DNA from: DATBMY01 sp036554605
GTDB lineage: Bacteria; Acidobacteriota; Blastocatellia; UBA7656
Assembly: GCA_036554605.1 (NCBI GenBank)
Contig: DATBMY010000408.1
Location: forward strand, 1 to 7,782
Direction: 5' to 3'
Length of the DNA stretch: 7,782 bases
Below the pieces are notes generated by a model, which saw nothing but the letters and a program-made list of their open reading frames with translations, made no database searches and was not told the origin of the DNA. Within the stretch, counting starts at the first letter, position 1, and each line of letters starts with the position of its first letter. Positions 1 through 6,610 of the stretch are shown here, piece after piece. Both the position numbers and the translations under genes were made by a program.

Positions 1-85
1 GACAACCTTTACCGTAACTCTCCCTTTGAGGGCCGCAGCTACAACCGAGAAGCCCGAGGCGCAGCTCGAAGGCGCGCTCGTGTAA
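1..85 (+). CDS. C-terminal end of a sensor histidine kinase (partial)
   Basis: The second reading frame is open from the left edge to a TAA at 83-85 and gives the last 27 codons of a protein. It begins with TTFTVTLPL, the typical final strand of a histidine-kinase HATPase_c domain, where the G2 box (GxGTTFTVTLPL) ends the ATP-binding lid. A tail rich in Ala, Glu and Thr follows (AAATTEKPEAQLEGALV). The family assignment rests on this one motif; the phosphoacceptor and sensor parts lie outside the window. The gene is convergent with dcd, with only 8 nt between the two stop codons and no visible hairpin terminator. Another GHKL-type ATPase ending the same way cannot be excluded. Confidence 0.7.
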   Translation, partial: TTFTVTLPLRAAATTEKPEAQLEGALV

Positions 86-93
86 ATGACCAT

Positions 94-684
94 TCAGACT
101 TTAGCCAGCGTGAGGCCCGGCTGGTCCTGGTACTTGCCGCCGCGGTCGCTGTAGCTGGTATCGCATTCCTCGTCGGATTCAAAAAAGAGTATCTGTATGA
201 AGCCTTCCTCCGCGTAAAGCCTTACCGGCAGGTTCGCTGCGTTATATAACTCCACTACAAGCCGCCCGCACCATGCCGCTTCAAGCGGAGTTGTGTTTGC
301 GATCACACCACATCTCGCGTACGTAGATTTCCCGATGGCAAGAGCGGTTACGTTGCGCGGCATATTAAAGCGCTCTATGGTTACGCCGAGCGCGTAGGAG
401 TGGGGCGGGAGCAGCCAGTACTCGGAGCCGTCCGCAGTATTTCTTATAGGCACGTCGAGCAGGCTGTTGGGGTCGAAATTCTTCGGGTCGATCTCGGTCC
501 CGGTAACGGGCGAAAATACCTTGAATTCATCGCGCGCAAGGCGGCAATCGTAGCCGTAGCTTGAGAGCCCGGCGCTTATGATTCGCCTCTGTTCGATCCT
601 GCGGACAAGCCTATCTTCAAATGGCTCGATAAGCCCCTGCTCCTGGCACATGCGCTTAATCCAGCGATCCGACTTGATGGACAT
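94..684 (-). CDS. dcd: dCTP deaminase
   Basis: Cytosolic enzyme deaminating dCTP to dUTP and ammonia; dUTPase then makes dUMP for thymidylate synthesis. The 196 residues match the usual family length of about 190. Seen: the N-terminal block IKSDRWIKRM, SSYGYDCRL (41-49), the substrate-binding stretch GKSTYARCG (118-126, with the conserved Ser120 and Arg124), and WCGRLVVELYN (138-148), where Glu145 sits at the position of the general-base glutamate of E. coli Dcd (Glu138). The C-terminal lid GGKYQDQPG (182-190) is also present. The wording is closer to the Chlamydia-type Dcd than to the enterobacterial one. Some relatives are bifunctional dCTP deaminase/dUTPases, and sequence reading alone does not settle this. 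The ATG at 684 follows GGAGGA at good spacing. The gene is divergent from the acyl-CoA synthetase. Confidence 0.93.
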   Translation of the reverse strand: MSIKSDRWIKRMCQEQGLIEPFEDRLVRRIEQRRIISAGLSSYGYDCRLARDEFKVFSPVTGTEIDPKNFDPNSLLDVPIRNTADGSEYWLLPPHSYALGVTIERFNMPRNVTALAIGKSTYARCGVIANTTPLEAAWCGRLVVELYNAANLPVRLYAEEGFIQILFFESDEECDTSYSDRGGKYQDQPGLTLAKV

Positions 685-719
685 TCTTCCTCCGAGCTTC
701 TCGTTGCGATCAGGCGAAG

Positions 720-748
720 AATTTAGCCGCTGGCAGGCGTGAAGTCAA
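720..748 (-). promoter_or_regulatory. Probable sigma70-type promoter of dcd
   Basis: On the minus strand TTGACT (748-743) is followed after exactly 17 nt by TAAATT (725-720). Transcription would start near 713, about 29 nt before the dcd ATG. The -35 region with its downstream flank, TTGACTTCAC, recurs identically in the amidase promoter at 6524-6552. The -10 hexamer matches the consensus at only four of six positions, so confidence is moderate. Confidence 0.45.
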
Positions 749-760
749 ATTAGCTAAGAT

Positions 761-2317
761 GTGCGCATGCCGGAGAATTCGCCCGAGACCATTGGCCGCC
801 TCCTCGCTTCCCGAGTCGAAGAATACTCCGACAAAGAGTTTCTCTTTTCAGAGCCGGACGGTTCCGCGCTGACCTACAGCGCCTTCGCCGGTGAAGTCGC
901 CCGCGCGGCCCGGCTTCTGCTCTCGCTCGGCGTGAAAAAGGGGAGCCGCGTGAGCCTGTTGCTCACCAACCGCGTCGAGTACCTTATAAGCTATTTTGCC
1001 TGCTTCGAGATAGGCGCGTGGGCTGGCCCCGTCAACGCGATGCTAAAGACGGAGGAGGTTGAATTCATCGTCTCCAACTCGGGCGCGGCGACCGTGATAA
1101 CCGAGCCCGACCTGTTGCCAAACCTCGACCAGGCGCTCGCGCGGTCGCCGCGCTTACGAAACGTAGTGGTGATCGAAGAGGGCGGGAGATGGTCCGTGGT
1201 CCGCTCGGCGGCCGTTTCGGCCGCGAGGCGAAAGGCGCTTGAGTCGCGTGGTCATGCGGCCATCACCGCGGATGACGAGGCGGTGATAATCTATACGTCG
1301 GGCACCACGGGCAAGCCCAAGGGAGTGCTGCTCACGCACGGCAATATTGTCTCGAACGCGCGGCAGATAAGCGACTGGCTCGGGCTTGGTGAAAGCGACC
1401 GCGCGTTGATGATAATGCCGCTTTTTCATGTCAACGCGCTGATGACCACCTGCATGGCCGCATTATGGGCCGGCGGCCGGATAGTGCTCGCGCCGCGCTT
1501 CAGCGCCTCGCGCCACTGGGAGACGATTTCGCGTTATGGGATAAGTTACTTCGGTTCGGTGGCGACGATGCTTTCGCTGCTCGTACGTACCTGGCCCGGA
1601 GGCATCCCGGAAGGACTCGATACCGGCAGGCTTCGCTTCGCGTTATGCGGCTCGGCCCCCGTGCCTCTTGAGGTGATCGAGCGCTTTGAAAAGCTTTTCG
1701 GCTGTCCTGTAGTCGAAGGATACGGGCTTTCGGAATCGACCTGCCGCTCGACATTCAACCCTACAGATCACCGCAGGCGCCCCGGGTCGGTCGGGCTGCC
1801 GATAGGAAACGAGGTGAGGGTCTTTGATGAAAGAGACCGCGAGCTTGGGCCGCGCCAGGTCGGCGAGATAGTCCTTCGCGGCCCGAACATAATGAAGGGA
1901 TACTACAAGAACAAGCGCGCCACGCGCGAAGCGTTCCGCTCCGGGTGGTTTCACACGGGCGATCTCGGATACTATGACGAAGACGGGTTCTTTTATATAG
2001 TCGACCGCAAGAGCGATATGATCATACGCGGCGGCGAAAACATCTACCCGCGAGAGATCGACGAGGTGCTGTATCGTCATCCGAAAGTGAAGGACGCGGC
2101 GACGGTCGGGGTGGCCGACGCGCTTTACGGCGAGGAGGTCAAGGCCTTCGTCGTGCTAGTCGAGGGCGAGCAGGCAACCGAGCAAGAGATCATTGCTTAT
2201 TGCCGAACGCATCTGGCCGATTTCAAATGTCCGAAGTCAGTTGAGTTCCTTGACGAGATACCGAAGGGTCCGACGGGCAAGCTGCTTAAGCGGGAGCTTG
2301 AGCGGCGTGGCCAGTAG
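761..2317 (+). CDS. AMP-forming acyl-CoA synthetase (long-chain fatty acid CoA ligase-like)
   Basis: Activates a carboxylic acid, probably a fatty acid, with ATP to an acyl-AMP and then to acyl-CoA (ANL superfamily). All core motifs are intact: the phosphate-binding loop YTSGTTGKPKGVLLTH (178-193), PLFHVNAL (220-227), GYGLSES (320-326), the ATP-ribose Asp in FHTGD (397-401), the hinge region DRKSDMIIRGGENIYP (415-430), and the C-terminal catalytic lysine Lys507 in GPTGKLLKREL. At 518 residues it is a typical single-module ligase without a carrier-protein domain. Substrate length cannot be read from sequence. The start is unsettled: GTG at 761 or ATG at 767, and neither has a Shine-Dalgarno. 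A -10-like TAAGAT at 755-760 would put transcription start at about the 767 ATG, allowing leaderless translation from there. It converges with the small membrane-protein gene, with 14 nt between stops. Confidence 0.92.
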   Translation: MRMPENSPETIGRLLASRVEEYSDKEFLFSEPDGSALTYSAFAGEVARAARLLLSLGVKKGSRVSLLLTNRVEYLISYFACFEIGAWAGPVNAMLKTEEVEFIVSNSGAATVITEPDLLPNLDQALARSPRLRNVVVIEEGGRWSVVRSAAVSAARRKALESRGHAAITADDEAVIIYTSGTTGKPKGVLLTHGNIVSNARQISDWLGLGESDRALMIMPLFHVNALMTTCMAALWAGGRIVLAPRFSASRHWETISRYGISYFGSVATMLSLLVRTWPGGIPEGLDTGRLRFALCGSAPVPLEVIERFEKLFGCPVVEGYGLSESTCRSTFNPTDHRRRPGSVGLPIGNEVRVFDERDRELGPRQVGEIVLRGPNIMKGYYKNKRATREAFRSGWFHTGDLGYYDEDGFFYIVDRKSDMIIRGGENIYPREIDEVLYRHPKVKDAATVGVADALYGEEVKAFVVLVEGEQATEQEIIAYCRTHLADFKCPKSVEFLDEIPKGPTGKLLKRELERRGQ

Positions 2318-2331
2318 CAATCGAGCCGCGA

Positions 2332-2568
2332 CTATTTCACGATCAGGTGCGCAATCCAGAAGGCCAGCGCAAAGCACAAGAGCACGACCAGCCCGCAAAG
2401 CGCGGCTTCGCCTACGCGCATCCCTTTCGTGCCCGCCCAATGCGGGTACCGGTTCTCGGCCCAGACGATTGAAGCCGCCACGGCGTGAGAGCTTATCAAC
2501 CAGGCGGTGAACGCCACTAATATTCCGACAATACCCGCTACTATGTACAACTCGAATCCTCTAATCAC
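2332..2568 (-). CDS. Small two-helix membrane protein, function unknown
   Basis: I do not recognise a family. The protein has about 78 residues and two hydrophobic segments, one near the N terminus (YIVAGIVGILVAFTAWLIS) and one at the C terminus (LCGLVVLLCFALAFWIAHLIV). A polar loop with WAENRYPHWAGTKGMRVGE joins them. It follows sixA: the GTG at 2568 overlaps the sixA stop as GTGA, the classic layout for translational coupling. Two other starts are possible. TTG at 2550 has the best Shine-Dalgarno (AGAGGA, 6 nt away) but leaves almost nothing before the first helix. GTG at 2610 lies 46 nt inside sixA. No other gene lies opposite most of it, so it is unlikely to be a shadow frame. A hairpin membrane topology is inferred. 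Confidence 0.6.
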   Translation of the reverse strand: MIRGFELYIVAGIVGILVAFTAWLISSHAVAASIVWAENRYPHWAGTKGMRVGEAALCGLVVLLCFALAFWIAHLIVK

Positions 2569-3074
2569 AGCTTTGAAAACATGCGCAGATGCTTCGGCGT
2601 GAGCATCCACATCAGATCACCGCGCAGGGTCGGCACCGTCTCAAGCACGTTTACAAGAGAAACGCTGCCCTTTTTGAGCTGCACCCCGAAGGTATCTCCG
2701 CCCTGGATGATACGCGAAATCAGCAAACCGAGGTCGGGCTGATGACCGACGAGCGCTATTGATTCGGCGCCGTTACGGCGTTTGATCTCCGCGAACAGCT
2801 CTTCGGCCGACGCGCCCGGCGCAAGATTCGCCGTTTCGGCCACCTCTTTCTTCCCGAGGCCCAGAGCGCCGGCCACGATCTCGGCCGTCTCGACGGCTCG
2901 CACGAGCGGGCTCGTAAGCAGCAGATCCAGCTCGACGCCCATCTTTCTTAGCCCCTTGGCCACCTCGCGCATCTTATCGCGGCCTTCCGAGGTCAGAGCA
3001 CGCTTCTCATCCGCAAACTCATTCTTGCGGCCCAGCGGGTGGGCGATAGCGTGCCGAATAATGTAAAGATCCAT
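2565..3074 (-). CDS. sixA: SixA-type phosphohistidine phosphatase (histidine phosphatase superfamily)
   Basis: A 169-residue cytosolic protein of the histidine phosphatase (RHG-type) superfamily. The N terminus MDLYIIRHAIA carries the catalytic RH pair, with His8 the nucleophile. Arg59 in LTSPLVRAVETAE and His111 in LVGHQPDLG complete the phosphate pocket. The small size, RHAIA rather than RHGxT, and the end WMLTPKHLR are SixA-like. In E. coli SixA removes phosphate from phosphohistidine in signalling or phosphotransfer proteins; the target here is unknown. The ATG at 3074 is chosen because AAGGAG lies 7 nt upstream and the motif then starts at the usual place; an in-frame TTG at 3095 would overlap that Shine-Dalgarno. 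A promoter lies just upstream, and the small membrane protein is coupled downstream. Confidence 0.88.
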   Translation of the reverse strand: MDLYIIRHAIAHPLGRKNEFADEKRALTSEGRDKMREVAKGLRKMGVELDLLLTSPLVRAVETAEIVAGALGLGKKEVAETANLAPGASAEELFAEIKRRNGAESIALVGHQPDLGLLISRIIQGGDTFGVQLKKGSVSLVNVLETVPTLRGDLMWMLTPKHLRMFSKL

Positions 3075-3100
3075 ATACAGGCTCCTTTTTCGCAACTGAT

Positions 3101-3129
3101 ATTATAAGCCATCAGCGTCCGGGAGTCAG
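3101..3129 (-). promoter_or_regulatory. Probable promoter of the sixA operon
   Basis: On the minus strand a perfect -10 TATAAT (3106-3101) lies 17 nt downstream of CTGACT (3129-3124; four of six -35 matches). Transcription would start near 3094, leaving a leader of about 20 nt that holds the AAGGAG Shine-Dalgarno. The -35 hexamer is part of the outer end of the heptamer inverted repeat, so the repeat supplies half of this promoter. Confidence 0.6.
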
Positions 3130-3238
3130 GGGCCGGGGGTCAGGGCATTCGAAATCTCAAATCTGGGATTTCAAATCTCAAATGCTATTTCACAAACAAC
3201 CCCCGACCCCCGACCCCTGACTGGCCCCTGGCCCCTGT
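3121..3238. repeat. Heptamer-based inverted repeat with nested AT-rich heptamers
   Basis: Outer arms 3124-3145 and 3201-3222 are inverted copies matching at 20 of 22 positions. They are built from 7-nt words: CCCCCGA at 3200-3206 and 3207-3213, CCCCTGA at 3214-3220, then CCCCTGG at 3225-3231. The loop holds a second, AT-rich family with the same period, in which AAATCTCAAAT occurs at 3152-3162 and 3173-3183. The plus strand at 3121-3145 has four G-runs (3, 4, 5 and 3 G, loops of 5, 2 and 3 nt) and so fits a G-quadruplex motif; the minus strand of the right arm has five G-runs. The element fills most of the gap between the divergent sixA and protease genes. Confidence 0.85.
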
Positions 3239-3271
3239 TTCCTAGTAAACTTCTTCCAGAGCGCCTATCGC

Positions 3272-4402
3272 ATGCGACGTAATTCCGTAATGTCGATCTT
3301 CAATCTGAAGCCGTTTTACCTCGGCCGTGTCTTCGGCATACCCATACGGGCGCACTACAGCTGGCTTCCGGTATTTCCTTTCTATGCCTGGGCGGTAGCC
3401 TCGACGCTGCTGCCGCGCGAGGCTCCGGGGCTCGGCCGGGGCGCTTACTGGGCGCTCGGCTTTTTGACCGCGGCGCTATTGTTCGCATCGGTGCTCCTGC
3501 ACGAGCTATCGCACGCCTTGATGGCGAGGGCCGAAGGGCTTGGCACCGGTCAGATTACACTATACATGTTCGGAGGGCTCGCCACGCTCAACGGGCAGCC
3601 GGCGCAGCCCTCCTCCGAATTCAAGATCGCCGTGGTCGGCCCCGCCTCCAGCTTCCTGATCGGGACGGTGCTCTTTTTGATCGACGAGCTGCTGCTTTAC
3701 GGCACCACCTACAGGGCTGCCGGCCAGGTGCTGCGCCATGTCGGGCTGGTCAACTGGTTTCTGGCCGGCTTCAACATATTGCCGGGTCTGCCGCTCGACG
3801 GCGGGCGCGTGCTGAGGGCGATACACTGGCGCTTCAAGAAGAACTTCCGCGCGGCTACCCAGTTCGCGGTCCGCGCCGGGATGATGATCGCCTTCACGCT
3901 GATGGGCGCGGGCCTTTACGGCTTCCTCTTTCAAGACTGGATCACCGGCATGTGGAGCGTCATCATAGGGCTTATGATCGCGGTGATGCTCGGCACGACC
4001 GAAGGGCGCAACTACGGGGTATGGCGAGTAAAGCGCGGCACAATCGAAGATTGTATGAATCGTGCCGTCGTGCAGATACCCCCTGAAATGAAGGTGAGCG
4101 ATTTTGTAGAAAAAATCCTCCAAAACAATCACCACACTACATTCCCCGTAGTGCAGGACCGAAGGCTGCACGGCATGCTTATGCTCGAAGACTTGAAGCA
4201 AGTGCCGCGCTCGGACTGGTCTAACCTCGTCACGCGCGACGTTATGCGTCCCGTCGACGCCTCCATGTTCTTAAGCTCGAACTCAACTATCCCCCAGGCG
4301 CGCACGATACTTTCGAGCAACGGGCTGGGCCGCGCGGTCGTGCTCGACTCCAACGGCCTCATCATCGGGTACGTGACCCTTCAAGACCTTAAACAAGGCT
4401 GA
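3272..4402 (+). CDS. Site-2-type intramembrane zinc metalloprotease (peptidase M50) with CBS pair
   Basis: A 376-residue polytopic membrane protease of the S2P/SpoIVFB type, which cuts transmembrane segments of regulators such as anti-sigma factors. Seen: the zinc motif HELSH (77-81) in a hydrophobic helix, and the third-ligand motif NILPGLPLDGGR (168-179) with Asp176. About six hydrophobic segments fall within 30-242, including YMFGGLATL (98-106). Two CBS repeats follow at about 256-310 and 318-375; in this subgroup they are cytosolic modules thought to bind nucleotides. Both catalytic motifs are intact. There is no PDZ domain, unlike RseP, and the substrate is unknown. ATG at 3272 is kept; ATG at 3290 (MSIFNLKPFYLGRVFG) fits the family N terminus equally well, and neither has a convincing Shine-Dalgarno. 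Its stop touches the next inverted repeat. Confidence 0.9.
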   Translation: MRRNSVMSIFNLKPFYLGRVFGIPIRAHYSWLPVFPFYAWAVASTLLPREAPGLGRGAYWALGFLTAALLFASVLLHELSHALMARAEGLGTGQITLYMFGGLATLNGQPAQPSSEFKIAVVGPASSFLIGTVLFLIDELLLYGTTYRAAGQVLRHVGLVNWFLAGFNILPGLPLDGGRVLRAIHWRFKKNFRAATQFAVRAGMMIAFTLMGAGLYGFLFQDWITGMWSVIIGLMIAVMLGTTEGRNYGVWRVKRGTIEDCMNRAVVQIPPEMKVSDFVEKILQNNHHTTFPVVQDRRLHGMLMLEDLKQVPRSDWSNLVTRDVMRPVDASMFLSSNSTIPQARTILSSNGLGRAVVLDSNGLIIGYVTLQDLKQG

Positions 4403-4482
4403 GCGATTTTGGATTGCCGGGCGCGTGAGAAGTCAGCAGGCTGATACAAGCCTGTTTCCAGAATCCAGAATCCAAAATCGCT
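4402..4482. repeat. 81-bp element with 14-bp perfect inverted arms filling a tail-to-tail gap
   Basis: AGCGATTTTGGATT (4402-4415) and AATCCAAAATCGCT (4469-4482) are perfect inverted copies. The right side is heptameric: TCCAGAA, TCCAGAA, TCCAAAA. Each arm overlaps the stop codon of its flanking gene by one or two bases, so the element occupies the whole gap between two convergent genes. It contains a small terminator-like hairpin. No target-site duplication or coding sequence is seen. Confidence 0.8.
4437..4457 (+). terminator. Possible intrinsic terminator of the M50 protease gene
   Basis: CAGGCT (4437-4442), loop GATACA, AGCCTG (4449-4454), then TTT. The six-base-pair GC-rich stem has a short U-run, placed 35 nt after the protease stop codon. 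The U tract is short, so termination would be modest. In the other direction, for the amidase transcript, the hairpin forms but has no U-run. Confidence 0.45.
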
Positions 4483-6499
4483 AGTTTCGGTTTCTCTTGA
4501 GGTAGGCATTGAGTCCCGCGAAAAGCGACGCCGCTATGCGCTCGCGAAACTCGCCCGTCTTCAGCAGCGCTTCATCGCGCTCGTTGGAAAGAAAAGAGAC
4601 CTCAGCCAGCACGCTGGGCATCATCGCGCCGACCAGCACCGTAAACGACGCATGCTTTACCCCCCGGTTGGCCGCCGCGCGAGGCGAATGGGCCCCGATG
4701 CCGCGCACGAGGCCCGACTGTATGTAGCGCGCAAGCTCGCGCGATTCGGCAACGCGGTTGCCTACGGTCACGCTCGCAACGACCGAGCGCGACTTGTCCG
4801 CGGCGCTCTCGGCCTTCCCTTCTACCCTGTTGCCCGCCGCGCCCGTAGTCTCCGTCGGGACTGTAGCGCTCGCGGGGGTGGCGCTCTGCTGCGCCCCGGG
4901 GTCACGCGCCACCGCCTCGGTCGCCTCCTGCTTTGCGCGGTCGGGGTTGACGAAGAAGGTCTCCACTCCCGATGCCGCGCGCGACGGAGCCGCGTTGGCA
5001 TGCACGGATATGAAGAGATCGGCCTTGCGCGAATTTGCTATGGCGGTCCGCTCCTCGAGCGCGATGAAGCGGTCGCTCTCCCGCGTCATTATAACTTCGA
5101 TCTCGGGATACTTTGACTTTATGTAATTGCGCAGCCGCCGCGCCACATCGAGCACGAGGTCTTTCTCGCGCAGCCCCGTCGGGCTTATCGTCCCCGTATC
5201 ATGGCCTCCGTGGCCCGGATCTATCACTATGCGTTTGACGGGCCCTTCGCTCGCCTTCTGCTCAAGGCCGGTGGCAAGGTTTGAGGCGAGGCTTTCGGCA
5301 GTCCCCGCCGCCTTTCGCGCCTCTTCGGGCGTCATGGGAACTATGGGCTCGCCGATTTCGGGCAGCGACAAAATCGCGCCGCCGAAATTACGAGCGGCCC
5401 TTTGCGGCAGCGGCCGCGGGCTCAGGCTTTCGCCCCTAGCCCGATCCGTCGTCATATCATGCCCGGCCGTCTGCTCGCCCGTCCCCAGAGGCTCGTCGCG
5501 CGCATCCCTGGCGATAGAATCGCGAACGATGGGCCGGGCGACGTTCCCCGTCTGTATATCAATGATGATGCGGTCCGGCCCGCCAAGGCTCGTCAGCGAA
5601 TAGTTGGCAAGCGAAGCGACCTCGACCTCTACGCGCGCGCCCCTTCCGGAAGCCTCGCCTTCAGAGATAACTATGCGCTTTAGCAGGTCCGTCTCTCTGA
5701 CTATGAATCGCCGGCCGTAAAGCGACGGCGAGATTAATATTCCCGACAGCTCCAGCACGAGCCGGTTCTGCCCGTCGCGCCGCTCGCGGTACTCGGCCTC
5801 GCCTGAAAGATCGATCACCACGCGGGCATAATCGGGGCTGGTGAAATTTCGCACGTTGGTGAGCTGGGTAATCCCGGCAAGCTCAATACCGCGCACCTGG
5901 ACGCCGCCAGATGCAACCACATCCGGCGGCCGCTCGCTCAGCTCGTCCTCGAAACGCGCGAGCACGGCGCGCGCCTCGCGCGCAAGCACCGAGCTTGGGA
6001 AATGCTCGATCATTTCGCGATACGCCCGGGCCGCGCCTTCAAGGTCTTGAAGGCTCTCTTCATAAATCTGCGCGATGTTGATCAACGCGTCGCCGACAAA
6101 TGAGCTGTTGGCGTGATCGCTCATCACGGCGCGGTAAGACTCGATAGCCCGTTGATAGAGCGCGCCGTCGCCGGTAGCGTCGGCCATCTCGCGATACAAC
6201 TCGGCGCGGCGCGTGAGCGATTCGGCTGAGAATCTCTTATCCGTATTGAGCCGTATGACCTGGCCAAAGGCGTCAAGCGCGCGGAGGTATTCATCGAGGC
6301 TGCGTTCTTCCACGGGCCGGGCATGAAGCGCGCGGCTGAGTTCGCGGGCCTGGAGAAAAAGGTTTTCGGCCAATGATGGCGAATTGCTAAGGGCGTTCGC
6401 GGGACCGGCGGCGTGAAGGCCGGGGCGCGACGCAAGACAGAATACGAGCGCGAAGATAAAGAGATTCGCTATAGCCTTGTGCCATGGTGGCCTGTACAT
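4481..6499 (-). CDS. Exported N-acetylmuramoyl-L-alanine amidase: TPR-like + AMIN + Amidase_3
   Basis: Zinc amidase that cleaves the amide bond between N-acetylmuramic acid and the stem peptide of peptidoglycan. Numbering is from the ATG at 6499 (672 residues). A signal peptide with hydrophobic core LFIFALVFCLAS is followed by TPR-like helical repeats (about 66-188), an AMIN domain (about 202-318), a low-complexity linker (319-420) and Amidase_3 (422-668). Zinc ligands are His430 (IDPGHGGHDTG), Glu445 (REKD) and His500 (SVHAN); Glu633 (LAEVSFLSN) is catalytic. AMIN domains localise such amidases to the envelope or septum. About 50 Ala/Thr/Glu-rich residues (521-570) interrupt the catalytic domain where E. 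coli AmiB-type enzymes carry their regulatory insert. The in-frame ATG at 6559 is rejected because it lies upstream of the promoter; ATG 6499 has AAGAG upstream. Confidence 0.9.
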   Translation of the reverse strand: MYRPPWHKAIANLFIFALVFCLASRPGLHAAGPANALSNSPSLAENLFLQARELSRALHARPVEERSLDEYLRALDAFGQVIRLNTDKRFSAESLTRRAELYREMADATGDGALYQRAIESYRAVMSDHANSSFVGDALINIAQIYEESLQDLEGAARAYREMIEHFPSSVLAREARAVLARFEDELSERPPDVVASGGVQVRGIELAGITQLTNVRNFTSPDYARVVIDLSGEAEYRERRDGQNRLVLELSGILISPSLYGRRFIVRETDLLKRIVISEGEASGRGARVEVEVASLANYSLTSLGGPDRIIIDIQTGNVARPIVRDSIARDARDEPLGTGEQTAGHDMTTDRARGESLSPRPLPQRAARNFGGAILSLPEIGEPIVPMTPEEARKAAGTAESLASNLATGLEQKASEGPVKRIVIDPGHGGHDTGTISPTGLREKDLVLDVARRLRNYIKSKYPEIEVIMTRESDRFIALEERTAIANSRKADLFISVHANAAPSRAASGVETFFVNPDRAKQEATEAVARDPGAQQSATPASATVPTETTGAAGNRVEGKAESAADKSRSVVASVTVGNRVAESRELARYIQSGLVRGIGAHSPRAAANRGVKHASFTVLVGAMMPSVLAEVSFLSNERDEALLKTGEFRERIAASLFAGLNAYLKRNRN

Positions 6500-6523
6500 A
6501 ATGCTCTTAATATATGGGGACGT

Positions 6524-6552
6524 TTTATAAGGGGGACTGCCTGTGAAGTCAA
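6524..6552 (-). promoter_or_regulatory. Promoter of the amidase gene
   Basis: On the minus strand TTGACT (6552-6547), a 17-nt spacer, then TATAAA (6529-6524): five of six matches at both hexamers with ideal spacing. Transcription would start near 6517, giving a leader of about 20 nt before the ATG at 6499. This is the main reason for moving the amidase start from 6559 to 6499. GTCCCC occurs twice, 16 nt apart, once before and once after the -10, and could be a tandem operator; that is only a suggestion. Confidence 0.65.
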
Positions 6553-6555
6553 GCG

Positions 6556-6591
6556 CCATTGTAAGTCCCTGATCCGGGACTTTGTCAATGG
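6556..6591. terminator. Hairpin between the lytic transglycosylase and amidase genes: terminator, or operator of a second promoter
   Basis: AAGTCCC (6563-6569), loop TGATCC, GGGACTT (6576-6582) form a perfect 7-bp stem. It is extended by CCATTG/CAATGG (6556-6561 and 6586-6591) across a 1x3 internal loop. It lies about 20 nt past the transglycosylase stop and just before the amidase promoter. As a terminator it lacks a U tract. On the minus strand the same bases read TTGACA (6588-6583), a 19-nt spacer filled by the palindrome, then TACAAT (6563-6558). That is the layout of MerR-family-controlled promoters. Both readings are open. Confidence 0.5.
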
Positions 6592-6610
6592 TCCGGAGGC
6601 CAATTATGAA

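Noticed and set aside
1..249. Plus-strand frame running from the left edge through the dcd 3' end, with a hydrophobic stretch resembling a membrane helix
   Set aside because: It is opposite dcd's conserved C-terminal lid, and the neighbouring frame ending at 85 gives a clear histidine-kinase end instead.
1643..2080. Minus-strand open frame (145 codons) within the acyl-CoA synthetase
   Set aside because: It is antisense to the most conserved ligase motifs, and no family resemblance was seen.
3560..4201. Minus-strand open frame (213 codons) opposite the M50 protease
   Set aside because: It is His/Pro/Gly-rich with no domain pattern, and it is fully antisense to the HELSH and LDGGR-containing protease.
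6500..6559. Twenty-codon N-terminal extension of the amidase (ATG at 6559)
   Set aside because: It overlaps the -35 and -10 of a strong promoter, and starting there would place the signal peptide about 27 residues in. ATG 6499 fits better.
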